The position numbers were made by a program, and so were the translations under genes. Shown piece after piece: positions 1-10,389 of a DNA stretch of 64,000 nt. Positions within the stretch are counted from its first letter, which is position 1, and every line of letters starts with the position of its first letter. Below the pieces are notes generated by a model that saw only the letters and a list, made by a program, of their open reading frames with translations, did no database searches and was not told the DNA's origin. Source of the stretch: Canna indica (taxonomy: Eukaryota > Streptophyta > Magnoliopsida > Zingiberales > Cannaceae); the NCBI GenBank assembly GCA_034359265.1, contig CP136897.1, forward strand, positions 34,955,501-35,019,500, given 5' to 3'.

Positions 1-85
1 AAGGCGCGCGAAGAGACGAAGAAAATGACCCCCGAACTCTCCCTCGGACGCTCACCTTATTAGCCGACGATCAGAAGTGCATATC

Positions 86-204
86 GAGTGCAATCATACC
101 AGCACTAACGCACCGGATCCCATCAGAACTCCGAAGTTAAGCGTGCATGGGCGAGAGTAGTACTAGGATGTGTGACCCTTTCGGAAGTCCTCGTGTTGCA
201 CCTT
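86..204 (+). rRNA. 5S rRNA: 5S rRNA gene copy 1, family F62A
   Basis: Full-length copy. Changes from the reference: G2A, G7A, T62A, G86T, C94T, C95T, G97C. T62A alters the A box and G86T to G97C alter the C box, so promoter function is doubtful. Upstream flank ends CATATC. Confidence 0.95.
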
Positions 205-570
205 TTTTTTTACTACCTATTTGATTGCACGACGAGATCATTTTTTTTACCAATCTTTCTAACCAAACGTTAAGAACGGACGACGTCGTCACAATAAATC
301 ATGGCTGTCGATCGCCCGCGCGGGGCCCGCCGCAACCTCTACTGCCGGCTCAATCGACCAACCGACCCGAAAAATTAAAATTTGTAAATAAATAAGAAAA
401 ATAACATTTCAATTATTATTTTTCGTTTAAAACGGGCGTAACTCCGTTCATTATTGTCCGATTTCAGCTTTTCACGAGGCGCTGAAAGGCACGCGAAGAG
501 ACGAAGAAAATGACCCTGAGTTGTCCCTCGGACGCTCACCCTTATTAGCCGACGATCAAAAGTGCATGAC

Positions 571-688
571 CGGTGCGATCATACTAGCACTAACGCACCG
601 GATCCCATCTGAACTCCGAAGTTAAGCGTGCGTGGGCGAGAGTAGTACTAGGATGGGTGACCCCTGGGAAATCCTCGTGCTGCACTTG
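571..688 (+). rRNA. 5S rRNA: 5S rRNA gene copy 2, family F62G
   Basis: 118-nt copy with one C missing in the C-box run at 91-95. Other changes: G1C, C15T, A40T, T62G, G102A, T111C, C117T. The terminator is broken to TTGTTTTTTT. Near-identical to the copy at 2025. Confidence 0.94.
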
Positions 689-1053
689 TTTTTTTACTAC
701 CTATTTGATTGCACGACGAGATCATTTTTTTACCAATCTTTCTAACCAAACGTTAAGAACGGACGACGTCGTCACAATAAATCTTGCCTGTCGATCGCCC
801 GCGCGGGGCCCGCCGCAACCTCTACTGCCGGCTCAATCGACCAACCGACCCGAAAAATTAAAATTTGTAAATAAATAAGAAAAATAACATTTCAATTATT
901 ATTTTTCATTTAAAACGGGCATAACTCCGTTCATTATTGTCCGATTTCAGCTTTTCACGAGGCGCTGAAAGGCACGCGAAGAGATGAAGAAAATGACCCC
1001 GAGTTGTCCCTCGGACGCTCACCCTTATTAGCCGACGATCAGAAGTGCATGAC

Positions 1054-1172
1054 GGGTGCGATCATACTAGCACTAACGCACCGGATCCCATCAGAACTCC
1101 GTAGTTAAGGGTGCTTGGGCGAGAGTAGTACTAGGATGGGTGACCCCTTGGGAAGTCCTCGCGTTGCACCTT
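1054..1172 (+). rRNA. 5S rRNA: 5S rRNA gene copy 3, family F57G
   Basis: Full length. Changes: C15T, A49T, C57G, C95T, T109C. The following spacer is nearly the same as the one after copy 6, although the gene 5' halves differ, which suggests an exchange within the gene. Confidence 0.95.
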
Positions 1173-1539
1173 TTTTTTTACTACCTATTTGATTGCACGA
1201 CGAGATCATTTTTTTTACCAATCTTTCTAACCAAACGTTAAGGACGGACGACATCGTCGCCATAAAATTTGGCCGTCGATCGCCCGCGCGGGGCCCGCCG
1301 CAACCTCTACGGCCGGCTATATCGACCAACCGACCCGAAAAATTAAAATTTGTAAATAAATAAGAAAAATAACATTTCAATTATTATTTTTCATTTAAAA
1401 CTGGCGTAACTCCGTGCATTATTGTCCGATTTCAGCTTTTCACGTGGCGCTGAAAGGTGCGCAAAGAGACGAAGAAAATGACCCCCGAACTCTCCCTCGG
1501 ACGCTCACCCTTATTAGTCGACAATCAGAAGTGCATGAC

Positions 1540-1658
1540 CGGTGCGATCATACTAGCACTAACGCACCGGATCCCATCAGAACTCCGAAGTTAAGGGTGC
1601 TTGGGCGAGAGTAGTACTAGGATGGGTGACCCCTTGGGAAGTCCTCGCGTTGCACCTT
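1540..1658 (+). rRNA. 5S rRNA: 5S rRNA gene copy 4, family F57G
   Basis: Full length. Changes: G1C, C15T, C57G, C95T, T109C. T9 terminator follows. Confidence 0.95.
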
Positions 1659-2024
1659 TTTTTTTACTACCTATTTGATTGCACGACGAGATCATTTTTT
1701 TTACCAATCTTTCTAACCAAACGTTAAGGACGGACGACGTCGTCGCCATAAATCTTGCCTGTCGATCGCCCGCGCGGGGCCCGCCGCAACCTCTACTGCC
1801 GGCTCAATCGACCAACCGACCCGAAAAATTAAAATTTGTAAATAAATAAGAAAAATAACATTTCAATTATTATTTTTCGTTTAAAACGGGCGTAACTCCG
1901 TTCATTATTGTCCGATTTCAGCTTTTCACGAGGCGCTGAAAGGCACGCGAAGAGACGAAGAAAATGACCCCGAGTTGTCCCTCGGACGCTCACCCTTATT
2001 AGCCGACGATCAAAAGTGCATGAC

Positions 2025-2142
2025 CGGTGCGATCATACTAGCACTAACGCACCGGATCCCATCTGAACTCCGAAGTTAAGCGTGCGTGGGCGAGAGTAGT
2101 ACTAGGATGGGTGACCCCTGGGAAATCCTCGTGCTGCACTTG
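2025..2142 (+). rRNA. 5S rRNA: 5S rRNA gene copy 5, family F62G
   Basis: Same form as copy 2: G1C, C15T, A40T, T62G, one C deleted in the C box, G102A, T111C, and a terminator interrupted by G. It lies 1454 bp from copy 2, as expected of a three-unit duplication. Confidence 0.94.
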
Positions 2143-2507
2143 TTTTTTTACTACCTATTTGATTGCACGACGAGATCATTTTTTTACCAATCTTTCTAAC
2201 CAAACGTTAAGGACGGACGACGTCCTCGTCATAAATCTTGGCTGTCGATTGCCCGCGCGGGGCCCGCCGCAATCTCTACGGCCGGCTCGATCGACCAACC
2301 GACCTGAAAAATTAAAATTTGTAAATAAATAAGAAAAATAACATTTCAATTATTATTTTTCGTTTAAAACGGGCGTAACTCCGTGCATTATTGTCCGATT
2401 TCAGCTTTTCACGTGGCGCTGAAAGGCACGCGAAGAGATGAAGAAAATGACCCCGAGTTGTCCCTCGGACGCTCACCCTTATTAGCCGACGATCAGAAGT
2501 GCATGAC

Positions 2508-2626
2508 GGGTGCGATCATACTAGCACTAACGCACCGGATCCCATCAGAACTCCGAAGTTAAGCGTGCTTGCGCGAGAGTGGTACTAGGATGGGTGACCC
2601 CTTGGGAAGTCCTCGCGTTGCACCTT
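2508..2626 (+). rRNA. 5S rRNA: 5S rRNA gene copy 6, family F65C
   Basis: Full length. Changes: C15T, G65C, A74G, C95T, T109C. First example of the F65C haplotype, recognised by the string CTTGCGCGAGAGTGG. Confidence 0.95.
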
Positions 2627-2993
2627 TTTTTTTACTACCTATTTGATTGCACGACGAGATCATTTTTTTTACCAATCTTTCTAACCAAACGTTAAGGACG
2701 GACGACATCGTCGCCATAAAATTTGGCCGTCGATCGCCCGCGCGGGGCCCGCCGCAACCTCTACGGCCGGCTATATCGACCAACCGACCCGAAAAATTAA
2801 AATTTGTAAATAAATAAGAAAAATAACATTTCAATTATTATTTTTCATTTAAAAAGGGCGTAACTCCGTGCATTATTGTCCGATTTCAGCTTTTCACGTG
2901 GCGCTGAAAGGTGCGCAAAGAGACGAAGAAAATGACCCCCGAACTCTCCCTCGGACGCTCACCCTTATTAGTCGACAATCAGAAGTGCATGAC

Positions 2994-3112
2994 CGGTGCG
3001 ATCATACTAGCACTAACGCACCGGATCCCATCGGAACTCCAAAGTTAAGGGTGCTTGGGCGAGAGTAGTACTAGGATGGGTGACCCCTTGGGAAGTCCTC
3101 GCGTTGCACCTT
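2994..3112 (+). rRNA. 5S rRNA: 5S rRNA gene copy 7, family F57G
   Basis: Full length. Changes: G1C, C15T, A40G, G48A, C57G, C95T, T109C. Its following spacer recurs after copy 9, 971 bp away. Confidence 0.95.
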
Positions 3113-3478
3113 TTTTTTTACTACCTATTTGATTGCACGACGAGATCATTTTTTTTACCAATCTTTCTAACCAAACGTTAAGGACGGACGACGTCGTCGC
3201 CATAAATCTTGGCTGTCGATCGCCCACGCGGGGCCCGCCGCAACCTCTACTGCCGGCTCGATCGACCAACCGACCCAAAAAATTAAAATTTGTAAATAAA
3301 TAAGAAAAATAACATTTCAATTATTATTTTTCGTTTGAGACGGGCGTAACTCCGTGCATTATTGTCCGATTTCAGCTTTTCACGAGGCGCTGAAAGGCAC
3401 GCGAAGAGACGAAGAAAATGACCCCGAGTTGTCCCTCGGACGCTCACCCTTATTAGCCGACAATCAAAAGTGCATGAC

Positions 3479-3597
3479 GGGTGCGATCATACTAGCACTA
3501 ACGCACCGGATCCCATCAGAACTCCGTAGTTAAGGGTGCTTGGGCGAGAGTAGTACTAGGATGGGTGACCCCTTGGGAAGTCCTCGCGTTGCACCTT
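3479..3597 (+). rRNA. 5S rRNA: 5S rRNA gene copy 8, family F57G
   Basis: Full length. Changes: C15T, A49T, C57G, C95T, T109C. The spacer after this copy is used here as the type example for the array's spacer elements. Confidence 0.95.
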
Positions 3598-3604
3598 TTT
3601 TTTT
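3596..3604 (+). terminator. Pol III T-run terminator (type example)
   Basis: Nine T residues directly follow GTTGCACC. Runs of T on the non-template strand are the standard RNA polymerase III stop signal. Most units carry the same T9 run; exceptions are noted with their genes. Confidence 0.9.
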
Positions 3605-3633
3605 ACTACCTATTTGATTGCACGACGAGATCA

Positions 3634-3641
3634 TTTTTTTT
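3634..3641 (+). terminator. Second T8 run, possible fail-safe terminator
   Basis: A second run of eight T lies about 30 bp after the first and is kept in nearly every unit (T7 in a few). It could stop polymerase that reads through the first run. This role is inference from position and conservation. Confidence 0.5.
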
Positions 3642-3671
3642 ACCAATCTTTCTAACCAAACGTTAAGGACG

Positions 3672-3683
3672 GACGACGTCGTC
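3672..3683. repeat. 12-bp perfect palindrome in spacer (type example)
   Basis: GACGACGTCGTC reads the same on both strands. It sits between the second T-run and the GC-rich block in most units. Family-specific single changes (CATCGTC, GTTGTC, TAGTC) break it in others. Confidence 0.8.
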
Positions 3684-3699
3684 GCCATAAATCTTGGCT

Positions 3700-3751
3700 G
3701 TCGATCGCCCGCGCGGGGCCCGCCGCAACCTCTACGGCCGGCTCGATCGAC
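3700..3751. repeat. GC-rich spacer block with 8-bp inverted repeat (type example)
   Basis: GTCGATCG and CGATCGAC are exact inverted copies flanking a 36-bp GC-rich interior. The interior carries two direct CCCGC repeats, the apparent cause of an 11-bp deletion seen in eight spacers. Confidence 0.75.
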
Positions 3752-3762
3752 CAACCGACACG

Positions 3763-3826
3763 AAAAATTAAAATTTGTAAATAAATAAGAAAAATAACAT
3801 TTCAATTATTATTTTTCATTTGAAAC
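3763..3826. other. AT-rich spacer block (type example)
   Basis: About 65 bp almost free of G and C, with TTAAAATTTGTAAATAAATAAG followed by TTATTATTTTT, lie between the GC-rich block and the conserved upstream block. Function is unknown; low duplex stability is the only direct inference. Confidence 0.7.
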
Positions 3827-3854
3827 GGGCATAACTCCGTGCATTATTGTCCGA

Positions 3855-3880
3855 TTTCAGCTTTTCACGTGGCGCTGAAA
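3855..3880. promoter_or_regulatory. Conserved hairpin with CACGTG loop, about -110 of next gene (type example)
   Basis: TTTCAGC and GCTGAAA form a perfect 7-bp inverted repeat around a 12-nt loop containing the palindrome CACGTG (3866-3871), a G-box core in plant promoters. It recurs in most units, with CACGAG replacing CACGTG in some. A role in 5S expression is not shown. Confidence 0.55.
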
Positions 3881-3935
3881 GGTGCGCAAAGAGACGAAGA
3901 AAATGACCCCCGAACTCTCCCTCGGACGCTCACCC

Positions 3936-3941
3936 TTATTA
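3936..3941 (+). promoter_or_regulatory. TATA-like upstream element at -29 to -24 (type example)
   Basis: TTATTA lies 24-29 bp before the first base of the gene at 3965. In Arabidopsis 5S genes a TATA-like element near -28 and a C at -1 help transcription; most units here have both. A few units read ATATTA or a changed base. Confidence 0.65.
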
Positions 3942-3964
3942 GCCGACAATCAAAAGTGCATGAC

Positions 3965-4083
3965 GGGTGCGATCATACTAGCACTAATGTACCGGATCCC
4001 ATCAGAACTCCGAAGTTAAGGGTGCTTGGGCGAGAGTAGTACTAGGATGGGTGACCCCTTGGGAATTCCTCGCGTTGCACCTT
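3965..4083 (+). rRNA. 5S rRNA: 5S rRNA gene copy 9, family F57G
   Basis: Full length. Changes: C15T, C24T, C26T, C57G, C95T, G102T, T109C. C26T is unusual within the array. Confidence 0.95.
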
Positions 4084-4449
4084 TTTTTTTACTACCTATT
4101 TGATTGCACGACGAGATCATTTTTTTTACCAATCTTTCTAACCAAACGTTAAGGACGGACGACGTCGTCGCCATAAATCTTGGCTGTCGATCGCCCACGC
4201 GGGGCCCGCCGCAACCTCTACTGCCGGCTCGATCGACCAACCGACCCAAAAAATTAAAATTTGTAAATAAATAAGAAAAATAACATTTCAATTATTATTT
4301 TTCGTTTCAGACGGGCGTAACTCCGTGCATTATTGTCCGATTTCAGCTTTTCACGAGGCGCTGAAAGGCACGCGAAGAGACGAAGAAAATGACCCCGAGT
4401 TGTCCCTCGGACGCTCACCCTTATTAGCCGACAATCAAAAGTGCATGAC

Positions 4450-4568
4450 GGGTGCGATCATACTAGCACTAACGCACCGGATCCCATCAGAACTCCGTAG
4501 TTAAGGGTGCTTGGGCGAGAGTAGTACTAGGATGGGTGACCCCTTGGGAAGTCCTCACGTTGCACCTT
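4450..4568 (+). rRNA. 5S rRNA: 5S rRNA gene copy 10, family F57G
   Basis: Full length. Changes: C15T, A49T, C57G, C95T, G108A, T109C. Confidence 0.95.
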
Positions 4569-4934
4569 TTTTTTTACTACCTATTTGATTGCACGAGGAG
4601 ATCATTTTTTTTACCAATCTTTGTAACCAAACGTTAAGGACGGACGACGTCCTCGCCATAAATCTTGGCTGTCGATCGCCCGCGCGCGGCCCGCCGCAAC
4701 CTCTACTGTCGGCTCGATCGATCAACCGACCTGAAAAATTAAAATTTCTAAATAAATAAGAAAAATAACATTTCAATTATTATTTTTCGTTTAAAACGGG
4801 CGTAACTCCGTGCATTATTGTCCGATTTCAGCTTTTCACGAGGCGCTGAAAGGCTCGCGAAGAGACGAAGAAAATGACCCCGTGTTGTCCCTCGGACGCT
4901 CACCCTTATTAGCCGACGATCAAAAGTGCATGAC

Positions 4935-5053
4935 GGGTGCGATCATACTAGCACTAACGCTCCGGATCCCATCAGAACTCCGAAGTTAAGCGTGCTTGCG
5001 CGAGAGTGGTACTAGGATGGGTGAGCCCTTGGGAAGTCCTCGCGTTGCACCTT
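4935..5053 (+). rRNA. 5S rRNA: 5S rRNA gene copy 11, family F65C
   Basis: Full length. Changes: C15T, A27T, G65C, A74G, C91G, C95T, T109C. C91G changes the C box. Confidence 0.95.
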
Positions 5054-5419
5054 TTTTTTTAATACCTATTTGATTGCACGACGAGATCATTTTTTTTACC
5101 AATCTTTCTAACCAAACGTTAAGGACGGACGACATCGTCGCCATAAAATTTGGCTGTCGATCGCCCGCGCGGGGCCCGCCGCAACCTCTACGGCCAGTCG
5201 ATCGACCAACCGACTCGAAAAATTAAAATTTGTAAATAAATAAGAAAAATAAAATTTCAATTATTATTTTTCGTTTAAAACGGGCGTAACTCCGTGCATT
5301 ATTGTCCGATTCCAGCTTTTCACGTGGCGCTGAAAGGCGCGCAAAGAGACGCAGAAAATGACCCCCGAACTCTCCCTCGGACGCTCACCCTTATTAGCCG
5401 ACGATCAGAAGTGCATATC

Positions 5420-5538
5420 GGGTGTGATCATACCAGCACTAACGCACCGGATCCCATCAGAACTCCGAAGTTAAGGGTGCTTGGGCGAGAGTAGTACTAG
5501 GATGGGTGACCCCTTGGGAAGTCCTCGCGTTGCACCTT
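5420..5538 (+). rRNA. 5S rRNA: 5S rRNA gene copy 12, family F57G
   Basis: Full length. Changes: C6T, C57G, C95T, T109C. Upstream flank ends CATATC rather than CATGAC. Confidence 0.95.
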
Positions 5539-5904
5539 TTTTTTTACTACCTATTTGATTGCACGACGAGATCATTTTTTTTACCAATCTTTCTAACCAA
5601 ACGTTAAGGACGGACGACGTCCTCGCCATAAATCTTGGCTGTCGATCGCCCGCGCGCGGCCCGCCGCAACCTCTACTGTCGGCTCGATCGATCAACCGAC
5701 CTGAAAAATTAAAATTTCTAAATAAATAAGAAAAATAACATTTCAATTATTATTTTTCGTTTAAAACGGGCGTAACTCCGTGCATTATTGTCCGATTTCA
5801 GCTTTTCACGAGGCGCTGAAAGGCACGCGAAGAGACGAAGAAAATGACCCCGTGTTGTCCCTCGGACGCTCACCCTTATTAGCCGACGATCAAAAGTGCA
5901 TGAC

Positions 5905-6023
5905 GGGTGCGATCATACTAGCACTAACGCTCCGGATCCCATCAGAACTCCGAAGTTAAGGGTGCTTGCGCGAGAGTGGTACTAGGATGGGTGAGCCCTT
6001 GGGAAGTCCTCGCGTTGCACCTT
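5905..6023 (+). rRNA. 5S rRNA: 5S rRNA gene copy 13, F57G and F65C combined
   Basis: Full length. Changes: C15T, A27T, C57G, G65C, A74G, C91G, C95T, T109C. It joins the C57G mark to the F65C haplotype and otherwise matches copy 11. Confidence 0.95.
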
Positions 6024-6390
6024 TTTTTTTAATACCTATTTGATTGCACGACGAGATCATTTTTTTTACCAATCTTTCTAACCAAACGTTAAGGACGGAC
6101 GACATCGTCGCCATAAAATTTGGCTGTCGATCGCCCGCGCGGGGCCCGCCGCAACCTCTACGGCCAGTTCGATCGACCAACCGACTCGAAAAATTAAAAT
6201 TTGTAAATAAATAAGAAAAATAAAATTTCAATTATTATTTTTCGTTTAAAACGGGCGTAACTCCGTGCATTATTGTCCGATTTCAGCTTTTCACGTGGCG
6301 CTGAAAGGCACGCAAAGAGACGCAGAAAATGACCCCCGAACTCTCCCTCGGACGCTCACCCTTATTAGCCGACGATCAGAAGTGCATATC

Positions 6391-6509
6391 GGGTGTGATC
6401 ATACCAGCACTAACGCACCGGATCCCATCAGAACTCCGAAGTTAAGGGTGCTTGGGCGAGAGTAGTACTAGGATGGGTGACCCCTTGGGAAGTCCTCGCG
6501 TTGCACCTT
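6391..6509 (+). rRNA. 5S rRNA: 5S rRNA gene copy 14, family F57G
   Basis: Full length. Changes: C6T, C57G, C95T, T109C. The terminator is interrupted (TTGTTTTTT). Unit matches copy 12. Confidence 0.95.
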
Positions 6510-6875
6510 GTTTTTTACTACCTATTTGATTGCACGACGAGATCATTTTTTTTACCAATCTTTCTAACCAAACGTTAAGGACGGACGATGTCGTCGCCAT
6601 AAGTCTTGGCTATCGATCGCCCGCGCGGGGCCCGCCGCAACCTCTACTGCCGGCTCAATCGACCAACCGACCCGAAAAATGAAAATTTGTAAATAAATAA
6701 GAAAAATAACATTTCAATTATTATTTTTCGTTTAAAACGGGCGTAACTCCGTGCATTATTGTCCGATTTCAGCTTTTCACGTGGCGCTGAAAGGCGCGCG
6801 AAGGGACGAAGAAAATGACCCTGAGCTGTCCCTCGGACGCTCACCCTTATTAGCCGACGATCAGAAGTGCATGAT

Positions 6876-6994
6876 GGGTGCGATCATAGCAGCACTAACG
6901 CACCGGATCCCTTCAAAAATCCGAAGTTAAGCGTGCTTGGGCGAGAGTAGTACTAGGATGGGTGACCCCCTGGGAAGTCCTCGTGTTGCACCTA
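6876..6994 (+). rRNA. 5S rRNA: 5S rRNA gene copy 15, family F14G, intact control region
   Basis: Full length. Changes: C14G, A37T, G41A, C44A, with no change between 50 and 98. One of five copies whose internal promoter matches the reference. The base at -1 is T and the T-run begins TATTTTTTT. Confidence 0.95.
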
Positions 6995-7359
6995 TTTTTT
7001 TACTACCTATTTGATTCCACGACGAGATCATTTTTTTTACCAATCTTTCGAACCAAACGTTAAGGACGGACGACGTCGTCGCCATAAAATTTGGCTATCG
7101 ATCGCCCGCGCGGGGCCCGCCGCAACCTCTACGGCGGCTCGATCGACCAACCGACCCGAAAAATTAAAATTTGTAAATAAATAAGAAAAATAACATTTCA
7201 ATTATTATTTTTCGTTTAAAACTGGCGTAACTCCGTGCATTATTGTCCGATTTCAGCTTTTCACGAGGCGCTGAAAGGCACGCGAAGAGACGAAGAAAAT
7301 GACCCCGAGTTGTCCCTCGGACGCTCACCCATATTAGCCGACGATCAAAACTACATGAC

Positions 7360-7478
7360 GGGTTCGATCATACTAGCACTAACGCACCGGATCCCATCAG
7401 AACTCCGAAGTTTAGGGTGCTTGGGCGAGAGTAGTACTAGGATGGGTGACCCCTCGGGAAGTCCTCGCGTTGCACCTT
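7360..7478 (+). rRNA. 5S rRNA: 5S rRNA gene copy 16, family F57G
   Basis: Full length. Changes: G5T, C15T, A54T, C57G, C95T, T96C, T109C. A54T adds a second A-box change. Confidence 0.95.
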
Positions 7479-7845
7479 TTTTTTTACTACCTATTTGATT
7501 GCACGACGAGATCATTTTTTTTACCAATATTTCTAACCAAACGGTAAGGACGGGCGACGTCGTCGCCATAAATCTTGGCTGTCGATCGCCCGCGCGGGGC
7601 TCGCCGCAACCTCTACGGCGGGCTCGATCGACCAACCGACCCGAAAAATTAAAATTTGTAAATAAATAAGAAAAATAACATTTCAATTATTATTTTTCAT
7701 TTAAAACGGGCGTAACTCCGTGCATTATTGTCCGATTTCAGCTTTTCACGTGGCGCTGAAAGGCGCGCAAAGAGACGAAGAAAATGACCCCTGAACTCTC
7801 CCTCGGAGGCTCACCCTTATTAGCCGACGATCAGAAGTGCATATC

Positions 7846-7964
7846 GGGTGTGATCATACCAGCACTAACGCACCGGATCCCATCAGAACTCCGAAGTTAA
7901 GGGTGCTTGGGCGAGAGTAGTACTAGGATGGGTGACCCCTTGGGAAGTCCTCGCGTTGCACCTT
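7846..7964 (+). rRNA. 5S rRNA: 5S rRNA gene copy 17, family F57G
   Basis: Full length. Changes: C6T, C57G, C95T, T109C. Part of a three-unit duplication with copy 20. Confidence 0.95.
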
Positions 7965-8329
7965 TTTTTTTACTACCTATTTGATTGCACGACGAGATCA
8001 TTTTTTTACCAATCTTTCTAACCAAACGTTATGGACGGACGACGTCGTCGCCATAAATCTTGGGTGTCGATCGCCCGCGCGGGGCCCGCCGCAACCTCTA
8101 CTGCCGGCTCGATCGACCAACCGACCCGAAGAATTAAAATTTGTAAATAAAAAAGAAAAATAACATTTCAATTATTATTTTTCGTTTAAAACGGGCGTAA
8201 CTCCGTGCATTATTGTCCGATTTCAGCTTTTCACGTGGCGCTGAAAGGCACGCGAACAGACGAAGAAAATGACCCTGAGCTGTCCCTCGGACGCTCACCC
8301 TTATTAGCCGATGATCAGAAGTGCATGAC

Positions 8330-8448
8330 AGGTGCGATCATAGCAGCACTAACGCACCGGATCCCATCAAAACTCCGAAGTTAAACGTGCTTGGGCGAGA
8401 GTAGTACTAGGATGGGTGACCCCCTGGGAAGTCCTCGTGTTGCACCTT
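8330..8448 (+). rRNA. 5S rRNA: 5S rRNA gene copy 18, family F14G
   Basis: Full length. Changes: G1A, C14G, G41A, G56A. Only G56A touches the A box; the C box matches the reference. Confidence 0.95.
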
Positions 8449-8814
8449 TTTTTTTACTACCAATTTGATTGCACGACGAGATCATTTTTTTTACCAATCT
8501 CTCTAACCAAACGTTAAGGACGGACGACGTTGTCGCCATAAAATTTGGCTGTCGATCGCCCGCGCGGGGCCCGCCGCAACCTCTACGGCCAGCTCGATCG
8601 ACCAACCGACCCGAAAAATTAAAATTTGTAAACAAATAAGAAAAATAACATTTCAATTATTATTTCTCGTTTAAAACGGGCGTAACTCCGTGCATTATTG
8701 TCTGATTTTAGCTTTTCACGTGGCGCTGAAAGGCACGGGAAGTGACGAAGAAAATGACCCCGAGTTGTCCCTCGGACGCTCACCCATATTAGCCGACGAT
8801 CAAAAGTGCATGAC

Positions 8815-8933
8815 GGGTGCGATCATACTAGCACTAACGCACCGGATCCCATCAGAACTCCGAAGTTAAGGGTGCTTGGGCGAGAGTAGTACTAGGATGG
8901 GTGACCCCTCGGGAAGTCCTCGCGTTGCACCTT
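8815..8933 (+). rRNA. 5S rRNA: 5S rRNA gene copy 19, family F57G
   Basis: Full length. Changes: C15T, C57G, C95T, T96C, T109C. The C95T/T96C pair marks a sub-branch of F57G. Confidence 0.95.
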
Positions 8934-9300
8934 TTTTTTTACTACCTATTTGATTGCACGACGAGATCATTTTTTTTACCAATCTTTCTAACCAAACGTT
9001 AAGGACGGACGACGTCGTCGCCATAAATCTTGGCTGTCGATCGCCCGCGCGGGGCTCGCCGCAACCTCTACGGCGGGCTCGATCGACCAACCGACCCGAA
9101 AAATTAAAATTTGTAAATAAATAAGAAAAATAACATTTCAATTATTATTTTTCATTTAAAACGGGCGTAACTCCGTGCATTATTGTCCGATTTCAGCTTT
9201 TCACGTGGCGCTGAAAGGCGCGCAAAGAGACGAAGAAAATGACCCCTGAACACTCCCTCGGAGGCTCACCCTTATTAGCCGACGATCAGAAGTGCATATC

Positions 9301-9419
9301 GGGTGTGATCATACCAGCACTAACGCACCGGATCCCATCAGAACTCCGAAGTTAAGGGTGCTTGGGCGAGAGTAGTACTAGGATGGGTGACCCCTTGGGA
9401 AGTCCTCGCGTTGCACCTT
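9301..9419 (+). rRNA. 5S rRNA: 5S rRNA gene copy 20, family F57G
   Basis: Full length. Changes: C6T, C57G, C95T, T109C. Duplicate of copy 17. Confidence 0.95.
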
Positions 9420-9785
9420 TTTTTTTACTACCTATTTGATTGCACGACGAGATCATTTTTTTTACCAATCTTTCTAACCAAACGTTATGGACGGACGACG
9501 TCGTCGCCATAAATCTTGGGTGTCGATCGCCCGCGCGGGGCCCGCCGCAACCTCTACTGCCGGCTCGATCGACCAACCGACCCGAAGAATTAAAATTTGT
9601 AAATAAAAAAGAAAAATAACATTTCAATTATTATTTTTCGTTTAAAACGGGCGTAACTCCGTGCATTATTGTCCGATTTCAGCTTTTCACGTGGCGCTGA
9701 AAGGCACGCGAACAGACGAAGAAAATGACCCTGAGCTGTCCCTCGGACGCTCACCCTTATTAGCCGATGATCAGAAGTGCATGAC

Positions 9786-9904
9786 AGGTGCGATCATAGC
9801 AGCACTAACGCACCGGATCCCATCAAAACTCCGAAGTTAAACGTGCTTGGGCGAGAGTAGTACTAGGATGGGTGACCCCCTGGGAAGTCCTCGTGTTGCA
9901 CCTT
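9786..9904 (+). rRNA. 5S rRNA: 5S rRNA gene copy 21, family F14G
   Basis: Full length. Changes: G1A, C14G, G41A, G56A. Duplicate of copy 18, 1456 bp away. Confidence 0.95.
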
Positions 9905-10270
9905 TTTTTTTACTACCAATTTGATTGCACGACGAGATCATTTTTTTTACCAATCTCTCTAACCAAACGTTAAGGACGGACGACGTTGTCGCCATAAAAT
10001 TTGGCTGTCGATCGCCCGCGCGGGGCCCGCCGCAACCTCTACGGCCGGCTCGATCGACCAACCGACCCGAAAAATTAAAATTTGTAAACAAATAAGAAAA
10101 ATAACATTTCAATTATTATTTCTCGTTTAAAACGGGCGTAACTCCGTGCATTATTGTCTGATTTTAGCTTTTCACGTGGCGCTGAAAGGCACGGGAAGTG
10201 ACGAAGAAAATGACCCCGAGTTGTCCCTCGGACGCTCACCCATATTAGCCGACGATCAAAAGTGCATGAC

Positions 10271-10389
10271 GGGTGCGATCATACTAGCACTAACGCACCG
10301 GATCCCATCAGAACTCCGAAGTTAAGGGTGCTTGGGCGAGAGTAGTACTAGGATGGGTGACCCCTCGGGAAGTCCTCGCGTTGCACCTT
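10271..10389 (+). rRNA. 5S rRNA: 5S rRNA gene copy 22, family F57G
   Basis: Full length. Changes: C15T, C57G, C95T, T96C, T109C. A C interrupts the terminator T-run. Gene matches copy 19 but the following spacer is of another type, placing a breakpoint near the gene's 3' end. Confidence 0.95.

Noticed and set aside
1..85. Partial 5S gene at the left edge
   Set aside because: The first 85 bases are the 3' part of a spacer (GCGCGAAGAGACGAAG onward) leading to the gene at 86. No 5S sequence precedes it.
3763..3826. Replication origin or matrix attachment site in the AT-rich block
   Set aside because: Base composition alone does not support either. No defined motif is visible, so it is listed only as an AT-rich block.
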